64,000 nt of DNA from Croceibacterium xixiisoli. GTDB taxonomy: Bacteria > Pseudomonadota > Alphaproteobacteria > Sphingomonadales > Sphingomonadaceae. A model generated the notes under the pieces. The model ran no database searches. It had not been told where the DNA came from and saw only the letters and a list, made by a program, of their open reading frames with translations. Below are positions 43,456 to 51,666 of this stretch, one piece after another. The stretch covers positions 682,001 through 746,000 of the forward strand of contig NZ_WTYJ01000001.1 of assembly GCF_009827305.1 (NCBI RefSeq), written 5' to 3'. Position 1 is the stretch's first letter. The number at the start of each line of letters is the position of its first letter. A program made the position numbers and the translations under genes.

Positions 43456-44309
43456 ACGTCCTCCATACGCGTAACCAGACCGCGCTGTTCCAGATCGATC
43501 AGATGCGCCTTTACCGATTGTGCCGCGGCAGACCACAGCGCTTCCGGCACGCTCTTGTACATCAGCGGCACCAGTGAACCGATCGGCTGGGCCACACCGT
43601 CCAGCAGGCGCAGGATCTGCTTTTCCCGCTGGCGCCGATGGCCGATCATCCCGCGCACCAGCTGCCGGGGCTTGGTCACCGCCGGGCCATGCGCCGGGTA
43701 ATAGATGCGGTCTTCGCGTTCATACAGCCGTTCCAGGCTGGCGAGGTAATCGGCCATGTCGCCATCGGGCGGCGAAACCACGCTGGTGGACCAGCCCATC
43801 ACATGATCCCCGGTGAACAGCGCGCCGCTTTCCTCCAGCGCGAAACACAGGTGGTTCGATGTATGGCCGGGCGTCGCAATCGCGGTCAGCGTCCAGCCGG
43901 GGCCACGGATGCTCTCGCCATCCTGCAGCACCCGGTCGGGCGCATAATCCTGGTCGAACGGCGCATCGGCGCGCGGCTCGTCGCTGGTGATGGACAGCGG
44001 AGCGCAACCGATCACCGGCGCCCCGGTCAGCGCCGCCAGCGGCGCGGCCGCCGGCGAATGGTCGCGATGGGTATGGGTGCAGGCAATCGCCAGCACCGGC
44101 GCGCCATCGATCGCGGCGATCAGCGCAGCCAGATGCTCGGCCAGGTCGGGCCCCGGATCGATCACCGCCAGCCCCTCGCGCGTGCCGACCAGATAGGTCT
44201 GCGTCCCGGTATAGGTGAAGGGCGATCCATTGGGCGCCAGAACGCGGCGAACCAGCGGTTCGATCGTTTCGACAAGCCCGGTGGGCCAGGGTTTGGGCGG
44301 CATGGCCAT
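43437..44309 (-). CDS. MBL-fold metallohydrolase (LACTB2/glyoxalase-II-like)
   Basis: A 290-residue hydrolase with the metal motif THTHRDHS, further ligands in TPGHTSNHLCF, GDHVMGWS and YPAHGPAV, and a C-terminal winged-helix-like segment (QIL to TRMEDVW). The layout matches LACTB2-type beta-lactamase-fold enzymes, often RNA endonucleases or thioesterases. Two adjacent ATGs (44309, 44303) are possible starts. It leads the operon with the DUF4230 gene and nadA. Confidence 0.85.
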   Translation of the reverse strand: MAMPPKPWPTGLVETIEPLVRRVLAPNGSPFTYTGTQTYLVGTREGLAVIDPGPDLAEHLAALIAAIDGAPVLAIACTHTHRDHSPAAAPLAALTGAPVIGCAPLSITSDEPRADAPFDQDYAPDRVLQDGESIRGPGWTLTAIATPGHTSNHLCFALEESGALFTGDHVMGWSTSVVSPPDGDMADYLASLERLYEREDRIYYPAHGPAVTKPRQLVRGMIGHRRQREKQILRLLDGVAQPIGSLVPLMYKSVPEALWSAAAQSVKAHLIDLEQRGLVTRMEDVWTTNA

Positions 44310-44421
44310 GGGCGCGCATATGGGGATGCCGCGCCCACAAGTCGAGCCGTGCTCGACTACGCCAGGGATTCACCAATTGCGTGCGAATAGTGTCGCGGGC
44401 GAAAGGGGTGGGGCGCTGGCC

Positions 44422-44889
44422 CTAGAACGCCATCACCGCCGCGCCCAGCCGGTCGCGCAACCGGTGGACGGCGGTCGGCTGCATGCTGAACCGGCCGCGC
44501 CAGGCCATGTCGAGCCGTTCGATGCGGGCATAAAAGCGCGCGGTCCGCTCACTCAGATCCAGCAGATGCGCTGGCAGCAGCGCCAGCTGCTGACCATCAC
44601 TGGCGGCCTGCGGTGGTGCCAGCCGGCCATAACGGCGCAACTGGAACTCGCTCAATTCGCCGGAAAAATACGCCCGCTGGTTCAGCAACCAGGCAATCGC
44701 ATGCATCATCCGCGTGGTGGTGCGCAGCGCCTCGCACGACAGGGCCACACGCGCCAGATCCTCGTTCAGGCTGGTGGTTTCCAGCCGGCCGGACAGGTCG
44801 AAGGCGGACCGTGTCTCATCGGCCAGCAGCAGCGCCTCGCAATAGAGCGTTTCGATGATTGTGGGGCTGAGATCGGCGGTGTCGGGCAT
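44422..44889 (-). CDS. DUF1465 protein, regulator of CtrA degradation (RcdA) family
   Basis: A 155-residue helical protein. IIETLYCEALLLADETRSAFDL, by parts, and RTTTRMMHAIAWLLNQRAYFSGELS, by parts, resemble the three-helix bundle of RcdA, which brings the cell-cycle regulator CtrA and other substrates to ClpXP with CpdR and PopA in Caulobacter. The start at 44889 fits. The link to RcdA is from family membership (DUF1465); whether it works on CtrA here is unknown. Confidence 0.7.
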   Translation of the reverse strand: MPDTADLSPTIIETLYCEALLLADETRSAFDLSGRLETTSLNEDLARVALSCEALRTTTRMMHAIAWLLNQRAYFSGELSEFQLRRYGRLAPPQAASDGQQLALLPAHLLDLSERTARFYARIERLDMAWRGRFSMQPTAVHRLRDRLGAAVMAF

Positions 44890-44990
44890 GGTCGCCCCCA
44901 GATAGGCCAAGGGCCGACTCCGGACCAGATGGGCGGGGCCGAATCGGCGCTGATCTTGTCCCACTGTCCCGTAATTGAGCGGGATGGAAA

Positions 44991-45188
44991 TCAGGCGATG
45001 ATATCGGGCGTCAGATAATCTTCGACGATGGCGATCTGATCGCGCAGCCGCAACTTGCGTTTCTTGAGTCTGGCAATCTGCAGCTGATCGGGCGAATTTG
45101 CAGACGAAAGGGCTGAAATCGCTGCGTCAAGATCACGATGCTCGATCCGCAAGGCAGACAGGCGCTTGCGCATCTCCTCTTCCGTCAC
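44991..45188 (-). CDS. DUF465 (YdcH-like) small protein
   Basis: A 65-residue helical hairpin protein (TEEEMRKRLSALRIEHRDLD, then LQIARLKKRKLRLRDQIAIVEDYLTPDIIA by parts). The GTG at 45188 has AAGGGG 6 bases upstream, which is the best-placed start; longer frames continue to 45350. DUF465 proteins are small, abundant and of unknown role. A second, distinct DUF465 gene lies divergently 180 bp away. Confidence 0.8.
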   Translation of the reverse strand: MTEEEMRKRLSALRIEHRDLDAAISALSSANSPDQLQIARLKKRKLRLRDQIAIVEDYLTPDIIA

Positions 45189-45367
45189 CGCAATCCCCTT
45201 ACACTGCCAGAAACCAGCCACCACCTTCATCGACCGCTTCGCCGCAGGTGGTATTTGCTCCCCATAGTCTATTATGTTTTTATGACAATCGCGCGGCTCA
45301 TCCTGCGTGTTGAGTCGCTGCAGGGGGTTTTCCAAACAGGGGAAATCCAAAGCAGAGGAGTATGCGT

Positions 45368-45523
45368 ATGGAATCTTCGCATGTCGCCGCCCTTCAGTCG
45401 AAACATGATGGGCTGGAACGCCGTCTTCACGATGAAATGAGCCGGCCGAATCCCGACACTGCGCTGGTCCAGTCGATCAAGAAGCAGAAGCTGAAAATCA
45501 AGGAAGAGATCGCTCTGCACTGA
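45368..45523 (+). CDS. Second DUF465 (YdcH-like) protein, 51 residues
   Basis: A 51-residue protein: MESSHVAALQSKHDGLERRL opens it and SIKKQKLKIKEEIALH ends it. The pattern of a charged helix, short turn and the KKQKLKIKEEI helix is that of DUF465. GAGGAG lies 7 bases before the ATG at 45368; an ATG at 45362 is too close to that site. Function unknown. A hairpin (45541-45570) follows. Confidence 0.8.
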   Translation: MESSHVAALQSKHDGLERRLHDEMSRPNPDTALVQSIKKQKLKIKEEIALH

Positions 45524-45540
45524 TCGCAATCGGGTACTGC

Positions 45541-45570
45541 GGCCGAAAGGCGAATTTGCGCTTTCCGGCC
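45541..45570 (+). terminator. Stem-loop after the second DUF465 gene
   Basis: An imperfect palindrome (GGCCGAAAGG ... CTTTCCGGCC) with one bulge forms a hairpin 17 bp after the stop and 44 bp before ptsP. There is no T-tract. Confidence 0.5.
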
Positions 45571-45614
45571 GTGGTGCCGTTCCCAACCTGAACGATTTGC
45601 TATAGGCAAGCTGC

Positions 45615-47885
45615 ATGTCAGCTGCCGCCGCCGCCCGCCTCATCCTGATCCAGCTTCATGAAGTCATGGCTTCCCGGCTTCACGCTCAGGGGAAGCTCAA
45701 TCAGGTCGTCGACATCATCGGCAACGCGCTCGATAGCGAAGTGTGCTCGATCTACCTGCTGCGCGAAGGGATGCTGGAACTCTTCGCCACGCGCGGCCTC
45801 AACCAGGCCGCCGTCCACGTCACCCGGCTGGGCGTGGGGGAAGGGCTGACCGGCACCATCGCCCAGAACATCGAAACGCTGAACCTGGCCGAAGCGGCCA
45901 CCCACCCGGAATTCCAGTACCGCCCGGAAACCGGCGAAGAAAAATTCCACTCCTTTGCCGGCGTGCCGATCGTCCGGCGCGAACGCGCCATCGGCGTGCT
46001 GACGGTGCAGCACACCGATCCGCGCCGTTACGAGGAAATCGAGATCGAGGCGCTGCAGACGGTCGCCATGGTGCTGGCCGAACTGATCCACAACGCCGGT
46101 CTCGTCGATGGGGAAGCGGCCGGCGACGATGCTTCCACCCTCTCGGGCCAGGAACTGATGACCGGGCTGCAGCTGGTCAAGGGGCTGGGCCGGGGGCAGG
46201 CCGTGTTCCACCAGCCGCGCATCGTCATCGAACAGACCGTCGCCGAAGATACAGAGGCGGAACGCCAGCGGCTCTATCTCGCCTTCGACAAGATGCGCGA
46301 ACAGATCGACCAGATGGCCAACCAGGCCGAATTCGGGGTCGAGGGTGAGCATGAACAGGTGCTCGAAACCTACAAGATGTTCGCTTACGATGAAGGCTGG
46401 AGCCGCCGCATCAATGAAGCGATCGATTCCGGCCTGACGGCGGAGGCGGCGATCGAGCGGGTGCAGCAGCGCACCCGCATGCGCATGCGCGAAATTCAGG
46501 ATCCGCTGCTCGCGGACCGGATGCACGATCTGGAAGATCTCGCCAACCGGCTGCTGCGTATCGTCTCAGGCCAGCTCGGCACGGCGGCCAGTTCCGGCCT
46601 GCGTGGTGACAGCATCCTGATCGCCAAGAATCTCGGGCCCGCCGAACTGCTCGAATATGACAAGCGCCGGCTGAAGGGCGTCGTGCTCGAAGAAGGCTCG
46701 CTCACCGCCCATGTGGTGATCGTGGCGCGGGCGATGGGCATTCCGGTGCTCGGCCGGGTGCGCAATGCGCGCGGTATGATCCGGGATGGCGATGAATTGC
46801 TGCTCGATGGCGATATCGGCCAGCTGGCGATCCGCCCCAACCAGGCCGTGCTCGATGCCTTCGATGCCCGCTATGCCCGCAACCGGGAAAAACAGGCCGT
46901 CTATGCGCGGATGCGCGATGTCGAACCCTTTACCAGCGACGGCACGCGGATAGAGGTGATGATCAACGCGGGCCTGCGCGACGATATCCCGATGCTCAGC
47001 CTCAGCGGCGCGGACGGGATCGGCCTGTTCCGCACCGAATTCCAGTTCCTCGTGTCCGCCGCCCTGCCGCAGCGGGATCGGCAGGCGCGGCTCTATCGCG
47101 ATGTGCTGGAAGCGGCGGGGGACAAGCCGGTCATCTTCCGCACGGTCGATATCGGCGGTGACAAGTCGCTGCCCTATCTGCGCGTGGAAACCGGGCGGGA
47201 AGATGAAAATCCTGCCATGGGCTGGCGCGCGCTGCGGCTCGCGCTCGAACGCGAAGGCCTGCTCAAGGTGCAGGCGCGCGCTCTGCTGGAAGCTGCGGCC
47301 GGGCGCACGCTCAACGTCATGTTCCCGCTCGTCTCCGAACCCTGGGAATTCTACCAGGCGCGCGCCGTCTTCGAACGGCAGCTCGCCTTCCTTCATGGCC
47401 AGAAACGCAAGCTGCCCGAAGCGATCCATTACGGTGTCATGCTCGAAGTGCCCGCACTGGCCGAAATGCTCGATCAGCTGCTGCCGGAACTGTCCTTCAT
47501 TTCCATCGGCACCAATGATCTGACGCAGTTCCTGTTCGCGGCCGATCGCGCCAATCCCAAGCTGGCCGAACGCTATGACTGGGTCAGTCCCTCGATCCTG
47601 CGCTTTCTGGCCCGTGTGGTTGCCACCACCGCCGGCCATGATGTAAAGCTGGGCGTCTGCGGGGAAATGGGCGGCCGCCGACTGGAAGCGCTGGCCCTGC
47701 TCGGGCTCGGGTTCCGGCGCCTGTCGATCACCCCGGCGGCGGTCGGGCCGATCAAGGAACTGGTCAGCCGGATCAATCTGGCCGAACTCCAGCGGGATAT
47801 GGCCGGCTGGATCGCCTCGCCCCCTGTGGACATGCGCAGCACGCTGCGCGCATGGGCCGAACAGCGCGGCATGGAAGTGGAATGA
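45615..47885 (+). CDS. ptsP: PEP-protein phosphotransferase of the nitrogen PTS (EINtr)
   Basis: A 756-residue enzyme I paralogue. A GAF sensor domain comes first (about 20-155: SEVCSIYLLREG, VGEGLTGTIAQ), then the PEP-utiliser N-terminal helical domain, the swivelling domain with the phosphohistidine H366 (SLTAHVVIVARAMGIP), and the PEP-binding TIM barrel (GIGLFRTEFQFL, RTVDIGGDKSLPYL, SIGTNDLTQFLFAADR, VCGEMGG). It passes phosphate from PEP to NPr and EIIANtr in regulation, responding to nitrogen or amino acids through GAF. The downstream partners are elsewhere. Confidence 0.95.
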   Translation: MSAAAAARLILIQLHEVMASRLHAQGKLNQVVDIIGNALDSEVCSIYLLREGMLELFATRGLNQAAVHVTRLGVGEGLTGTIAQNIETLNLAEAATHPEFQYRPETGEEKFHSFAGVPIVRRERAIGVLTVQHTDPRRYEEIEIEALQTVAMVLAELIHNAGLVDGEAAGDDASTLSGQELMTGLQLVKGLGRGQAVFHQPRIVIEQTVAEDTEAERQRLYLAFDKMREQIDQMANQAEFGVEGEHEQVLETYKMFAYDEGWSRRINEAIDSGLTAEAAIERVQQRTRMRMREIQDPLLADRMHDLEDLANRLLRIVSGQLGTAASSGLRGDSILIAKNLGPAELLEYDKRRLKGVVLEEGSLTAHVVIVARAMGIPVLGRVRNARGMIRDGDELLLDGDIGQLAIRPNQAVLDAFDARYARNREKQAVYARMRDVEPFTSDGTRIEVMINAGLRDDIPMLSLSGADGIGLFRTEFQFLVSAALPQRDRQARLYRDVLEAAGDKPVIFRTVDIGGDKSLPYLRVETGREDENPAMGWRALRLALEREGLLKVQARALLEAAAGRTLNVMFPLVSEPWEFYQARAVFERQLAFLHGQKRKLPEAIHYGVMLEVPALAEMLDQLLPELSFISIGTNDLTQFLFAADRANPKLAERYDWVSPSILRFLARVVATTAGHDVKLGVCGEMGGRRLEALALLGLGFRRLSITPAAVGPIKELVSRINLAELQRDMAGWIASPPVDMRSTLRAWAEQRGMEVE

Positions 47886-47983
47886 CGCATCGCAGCGTGA
47901 AAGCGCCTTGACTTGGGCCCCTGGCCCATTGTGTTAGGCATAATTGTTGGGTCGCAAAGGGGCCGGCGCGGGCTGGGTAGAGA

Positions 47984-48808
47984 ATGTCGGATCACACGCA
48001 AGACAATGAACCGGCCGGTACCGCAGGGATCGGCGCCAGGCTGAAGGCCGCGCGGGAGGCGCAGGGCCTCAGCATGCAGCAGCTGGCCGAAGAAACGCGC
48101 ATTCCCCAGCGCCATCTCGAAGCGATGGAGGATGATCGCTTCATCGCCCTGCCGGGCCGCACCTATGCGCTCGGTTTTGCCCGCACCTATGCCAAGCTGG
48201 TCGAACTCGACCCGGAACAGGTCGCGGAAGAAGTCCGCATCCAGCTCAACCGCAACGCCCCGCCCGAACCGGTGCGGTCCCCCGCCTTCGAACCCGGCGA
48301 TCCCACCCGCGTGCCTTCGCGCGGATTGCTCTGGCTGGTCGTTCTGGCCGTGGTGGTTGCGTTGGGCCTCGCCATTGCCTTCCTGCCCAGCCTCTTCGCT
48401 CCGGCCGGCGAATTGCCCAGCCTGCTCGCCGATCAGGAACAGACCGAAACCGCAACCCCCGCCGCCGGCGCCACTCCGGCGGCTGCGGCAACGGCTGCGC
48501 CGACCGGGCCGGTGGTCTTCACCGCGCTTGAGGCTGATGTCTGGGTCAAATTCTATGACGGGCAGGGCACGCAGCTGATGCAGAAACAGATGGCCAAGGG
48601 GGAAACCTATACGGTGCCCGCCGATGCCCAGGGCCCGCAGCTGTGGACCGGCCGGCCCGATGCGCTTTCCATCACCGTGGGCGGGCGCGCTGTGCCCAAG
48701 CTGTCGGATACGCAGCGGATCATGCGCGACATTCCCATCACGCCGCAGGCGCTGCTGGCGCGGGGGCAGGCAACGCCTGCGCCTGTCTCCACACAATCTC
48801 CACAATAG
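47984..48808 (+). CDS. RodZ-like protein: helix-turn-helix, membrane segment, DUF4115
   Basis: A 274-residue inner-membrane protein. An XRE-type helix-turn-helix lies at about 16-75 (LKAAREAQGLSMQQLAEETRIP), one membrane helix at about 113-135 (GLLWLVVLAVVVALGLAIAFL by parts), then an Ala/Pro/Thr linker and a C-terminal DUF4115 beta-domain (LEADVWVKFYDGQGTQL, GRPDALSITVGG). This is the RodZ layout; RodZ links MreB to the cell wall machinery. It could also be a simpler HTH-DUF4115 protein without MreB contact. Confidence 0.82.
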   Translation: MSDHTQDNEPAGTAGIGARLKAAREAQGLSMQQLAEETRIPQRHLEAMEDDRFIALPGRTYALGFARTYAKLVELDPEQVAEEVRIQLNRNAPPEPVRSPAFEPGDPTRVPSRGLLWLVVLAVVVALGLAIAFLPSLFAPAGELPSLLADQEQTETATPAAGATPAAAATAAPTGPVVFTALEADVWVKFYDGQGTQLMQKQMAKGETYTVPADAQGPQLWTGRPDALSITVGGRAVPKLSDTQRIMRDIPITPQALLARGQATPAPVSTQSPQ

Positions 48809-48965
48809 GATGTAAAATTACCGCAAGAGAGTGCTCGACAGCGGAATCCCATCTTGGCACAAGCCATTCCGGTCTGTTCAGCCGGGGTTCGCCTCTGCCG
48901 CGCCAGATTGGGGGGATGCCGTATCAGGGGGTACGGGGGATCGCTTCCAAGGGAGTTCGCATACA

Positions 48966-49949
48966 ATGGTGACCAGGTACAATTTGGCAGTCAGAGCGCA
49001 GCAGCGGCCCTCGCGGTTTCGGCTGACCCTGACGGGGCTGGTCCTGGCCGGTTTCGGACTGGGGGCCGTGCTGCCGACGGCGGCGGCGGCGCAGGACGAA
49101 GCCCGTATTCGCAAGGTGGAAGCGGAAATCCGCGCGCTGCAGCGGGCTGTTTTTCCCAATGGCGACAATCGCTTCTTTACGCCTGAGGTGATCACGCCCA
49201 ACGGCGCGCAGACCACGCAGCCGCAGATCGGCACCCCGTCGACCACCGCGATCAGCGATATTCTCGTCCGGTTGGATGCGCTCGAAACACAGGTCGCCCG
49301 TCTGACCGCGCTGAGCGAGGAAAACGACAACCAGCTCAATCAGATGCGCAACCAGATCGCCGCGCTGACCAATGCCCAGGCCAGCGTTCCGCCGGCTCTG
49401 AACCCGGCACCGAGCGGCGTGATCGCGCCGCCCGCCGGCACCCCGACACCCACACCGCGTCCGGCACCCACGCCCGCGCCCACTCCGGCCCCCGCCGCAG
49501 CGGCGCCCACGGCTGCGCGCCTCGCGGCGGTGCAGGCCATTGCCAAGCCGGCCACCGGCGATGCCGGCGATGATGAATACACCTATGGGTTCCGCCTGTG
49601 GGAAGCCAAGCTCTATCCCGAAGCGCAGCAGCAGCTGGCCCTGTTCACCGAACGCTACCCCAGCCATTCGCGGATCAGCTTCGGTCGCAATCTGCTCGGC
49701 CGCGCCTTCCTCGATGATGGCAAGCCGCGCGAAGCGGCTACACACTTCTTCAACAATTACCAGGCTGACAAGCAGGGCGCCCGCGCGGCGGACAGCCTGC
49801 TTTATCTGGCGTCGTCGATGATTTCGCTCAACGACACCAATCGCGCCTGCATCGCCCTGGCCGAATTCGGCGAAACCTACCCGTTGCTCGCCACCGGGCG
49901 CCTCAAGGCAGATTATGACGCCAACCGCGCCAGGGTCCGCTGCAGCTGA
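48966..49949 (+). CDS. cpoB: Periplasmic CpoB/YbgF-like protein
   Basis: A 327-residue protein. A signal sequence (about 20-40, ending AAAAQ) is followed by a coiled-coil (RIRKVEAEIRALQRAVFP and LVRLDALETQVARLTALSEENDN by parts), a Pro/Thr/Ala linker (TPTPRPAPTPAPTPAP) and a TPR domain (YGFRLWEAKLYPEAQQQLALF, by parts). CpoB coordinates the Tol-Pal system and septal peptidoglycan synthesis. The ATG at 48966 follows AAGGGAG; the frame upstream is open but reads as noise. The 3' end overlaps tilS by 35 bp. The tol-pal genes are not in the window. Confidence 0.82.
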   Translation: MVTRYNLAVRAQQRPSRFRLTLTGLVLAGFGLGAVLPTAAAAQDEARIRKVEAEIRALQRAVFPNGDNRFFTPEVITPNGAQTTQPQIGTPSTTAISDILVRLDALETQVARLTALSEENDNQLNQMRNQIAALTNAQASVPPALNPAPSGVIAPPAGTPTPTPRPAPTPAPTPAPAAAAPTAARLAAVQAIAKPATGDAGDDEYTYGFRLWEAKLYPEAQQQLALFTERYPSHSRISFGRNLLGRAFLDDGKPREAATHFFNNYQADKQGARAADSLLYLASSMISLNDTNRACIALAEFGETYPLLATGRLKADYDANRARVRCS

Positions 49950-50931
49950 CCGGGCTGACCGCACGCCGGACGATGCGTTCCGGCGTGCGCTCGCGGAATT
50001 GTGGCCCGAAGCCGGGCTGATCGGCCTCGCCGTATCGGGCGGGGCGGACAGTCTGGCGATGCTGCTGCTCGCCCACGCCACCATCCCCGGCCGCTTCGAA
50101 GTCGCCACCGTCGATCACCGCCTGCGCCCGGCCGGCGCCGATGAATGCGCCTTCGTCGCGCAGCTGTGCGCAGCGCGCGGTATCTCCTGCGCCATCCTGC
50201 CCATCTCCGTGCCCGCTGATGGCAATGTCATGGCCGCCGCCCGCACCGCGCGCTACGCCGCGCTCGCCCATTGGGCCCAAGCGCGCGGCCTCGGCGCCAT
50301 CGCCACCGCCCATCACATCGACGATCAGGCAGAAACCCTATTGATGCGCCTGTCCCACGCCAGCGGCGTCGCTGGCCTGGCCGGAATTCGCCGGCGCGGC
50401 GTGGTGCCGGGCAGCGATCTGCCGCTGCTGCGCCCCTTGCTGACCCTGCGCCGCGCCGATTGCGAAGACGTCGTGGCGCGGGCGGGGATCGATCCGGTGC
50501 AGGATCCCAGCAATGACAATCCCGCCTACAGCCGGGTCCGCATCCGCCAGGCGCTGCGCACGCTCGATGGCCTTGATGCCGTCAGCCTTGCCGCCTCGGC
50601 CACGAACCTAGCCGATGCGGAGGATGTACTGGCCTGGGCGACGGATCGCGAATGGGCCGAGCGGGTCACGATCGAAGCGGGAATCTTGCGCTATCGCCCC
50701 GGCGCGCCGCGGGCCGTCATGCTGCGAGTGCTGGACCGTGCCGTGCGGCAGCAGGGCGCGCTCGCGCGGTGGCAGGGCGCGCCCGCGCGGGGGCAGGGCG
50801 TGGCGCGCGTGCTCGATCGGCTGCTGCGGGGGGAGGATGCCAATATCGCCGGTGTCCTGATCCGCATCGTCGGTCAGGACTGGCTGTTTGCTCCGGAACC
50901 GCCCCGCAAATCTGGATCAGCTGGCGAGTGA
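49915..50931 (+). CDS. tilS: tRNA(Ile)-lysidine synthetase TilS
   Basis: A 338-residue enzyme that adds lysine to C34 of the tRNA-Ile(CAU) anticodon using ATP, making it read AUA. The ATP-pyrophosphatase loop SGGADS (41-46), TVDHRLRPAGADE and TAHHIDDQAETLLMRL by parts are present. The start overlaps cpoB by 35 bp. The C-terminal domain is short. Around codons 277-297 there are three in-frame copies of a 21-bp unit. The 3' end overlaps the convergent transpeptidase gene by 15 bp. Confidence 0.93.
   Translation: MTPTAPGSAAADRADRTPDDAFRRALAELWPEAGLIGLAVSGGADSLAMLLLAHATIPGRFEVATVDHRLRPAGADECAFVAQLCAARGISCAILPISVPADGNVMAAARTARYAALAHWAQARGLGAIATAHHIDDQAETLLMRLSHASGVAGLAGIRRRGVVPGSDLPLLRPLLTLRRADCEDVVARAGIDPVQDPSNDNPAYSRVRIRQALRTLDGLDAVSLAASATNLADAEDVLAWATDREWAERVTIEAGILRYRPGAPRAVMLRVLDRAVRQQGALARWQGAPARGQGVARVLDRLLRGEDANIAGVLIRIVGQDWLFAPEPPRKSGSAGE
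50743..50805 (+). repeat. Three tandem 21-bp units inside tilS
   Basis: Copies at 50743-50763, 50764-50784 and 50785-50805 encode VRQQGAL, ARWQGAP and ARGQGVA. The second and third agree in 15 of their first 16 bases; the first is more diverged. It is an in-frame heptad expansion in the C-terminal domain. Confidence 0.75.
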
Positions 50932-51576
50932 TCCACCCACGCCGGTCGTCTGGCCGCGCGTGATGATCACCTTGTCGCCCTTCTTGGCAATCGCGAACAG
51001 GCGGGACACGAACTCGTTCGGCGTCCCGATGCACCCATGGCTGGCAAAGCCCCGCTCCACCTCGGAACCGCCATGGATCGCAATCCCGTCCCAGGTCAGG
51101 CGCAGCGTCCAGGGCATCGGCGCATCGCCGTATTTCTCTGAAACATTGTGCCTTTCCTTGCTCAGGATCGGAAACACGCCCAGCGGCGTCGGGTGATTGT
51201 CGGTGCCCAGCATCACTGCCGTCGCCCCGATTTCATAACCGCCCCGGAACACCGACAACACCCGCGCATCCAGATCGACCGTCATCACCAGCGGCCCATC
51301 GGGCACGCCTTCGTCGTCCCAATGCCATTCGCCATATTTTATCGGCCCGGTAATCGGCAGCACGCGTTTGATAACAAACGGATCGTCCGTCGTGGGGGAG
51401 GGGGAGGGCGTCGCCTCGGCCGTCGCACCCGCCGGCGCTCCCGGCGCGTCAACGCTGGCCAGCTCCACCGGCGCCGGCTCGCTCGGCCGCATGGCCTTGC
51501 CCGCCATCACGCCCACCAGCAACAGCGCCAGAATACCCAGCGTGGCCCCGCCAATCCATTTCGTCATCGGTGTCAT
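50917..51576 (-). CDS. L,D-transpeptidase (YkuD domain)
   Basis: A 219-residue periplasmic protein anchored by an N-terminal membrane segment (WIGGATLGILALLLVGVMAG). After a Pro/Ser/Thr linker, the YkuD domain carries the catalytic cysteine in SHGCIGTP and the preceding histidine in IAIHGGSE. It makes or uses 3-3 peptidoglycan cross-links, or links lipoproteins to peptidoglycan. The usual SHGCIR is SHGCIG here. The start is 51576 or 51567. Confidence 0.88.
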   Translation of the reverse strand: MTPMTKWIGGATLGILALLLVGVMAGKAMRPSEPAPVELASVDAPGAPAGATAEATPSPSPTTDDPFVIKRVLPITGPIKYGEWHWDDEGVPDGPLVMTVDLDARVLSVFRGGYEIGATAVMLGTDNHPTPLGVFPILSKERHNVSEKYGDAPMPWTLRLTWDGIAIHGGSEVERGFASHGCIGTPNEFVSRLFAIAKKGDKVIITRGQTTGVGGSLAS

Positions 51577-51666
51577 GCTTCAACCATGCCGCAATAATGG
51601 TGAATATCCAGCATAGCCCACCCCCTGTCCCGTGGCGAGACGGACAGGGCGCAGGCGCCAGAATGC

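Noticed and set aside
47905-47945. Sigma-70 promoter before the RodZ-like gene (TTGACT)
   Set aside because: A TTGACT is present but at 17-bp spacing the -10 region is poor; the AT-rich hexamer falls at 23 bp.
48850-48880. Sigma-54 promoter upstream of cpoB (TGGCAC)
   Set aside because: The matching TTGC element at -12 is missing.
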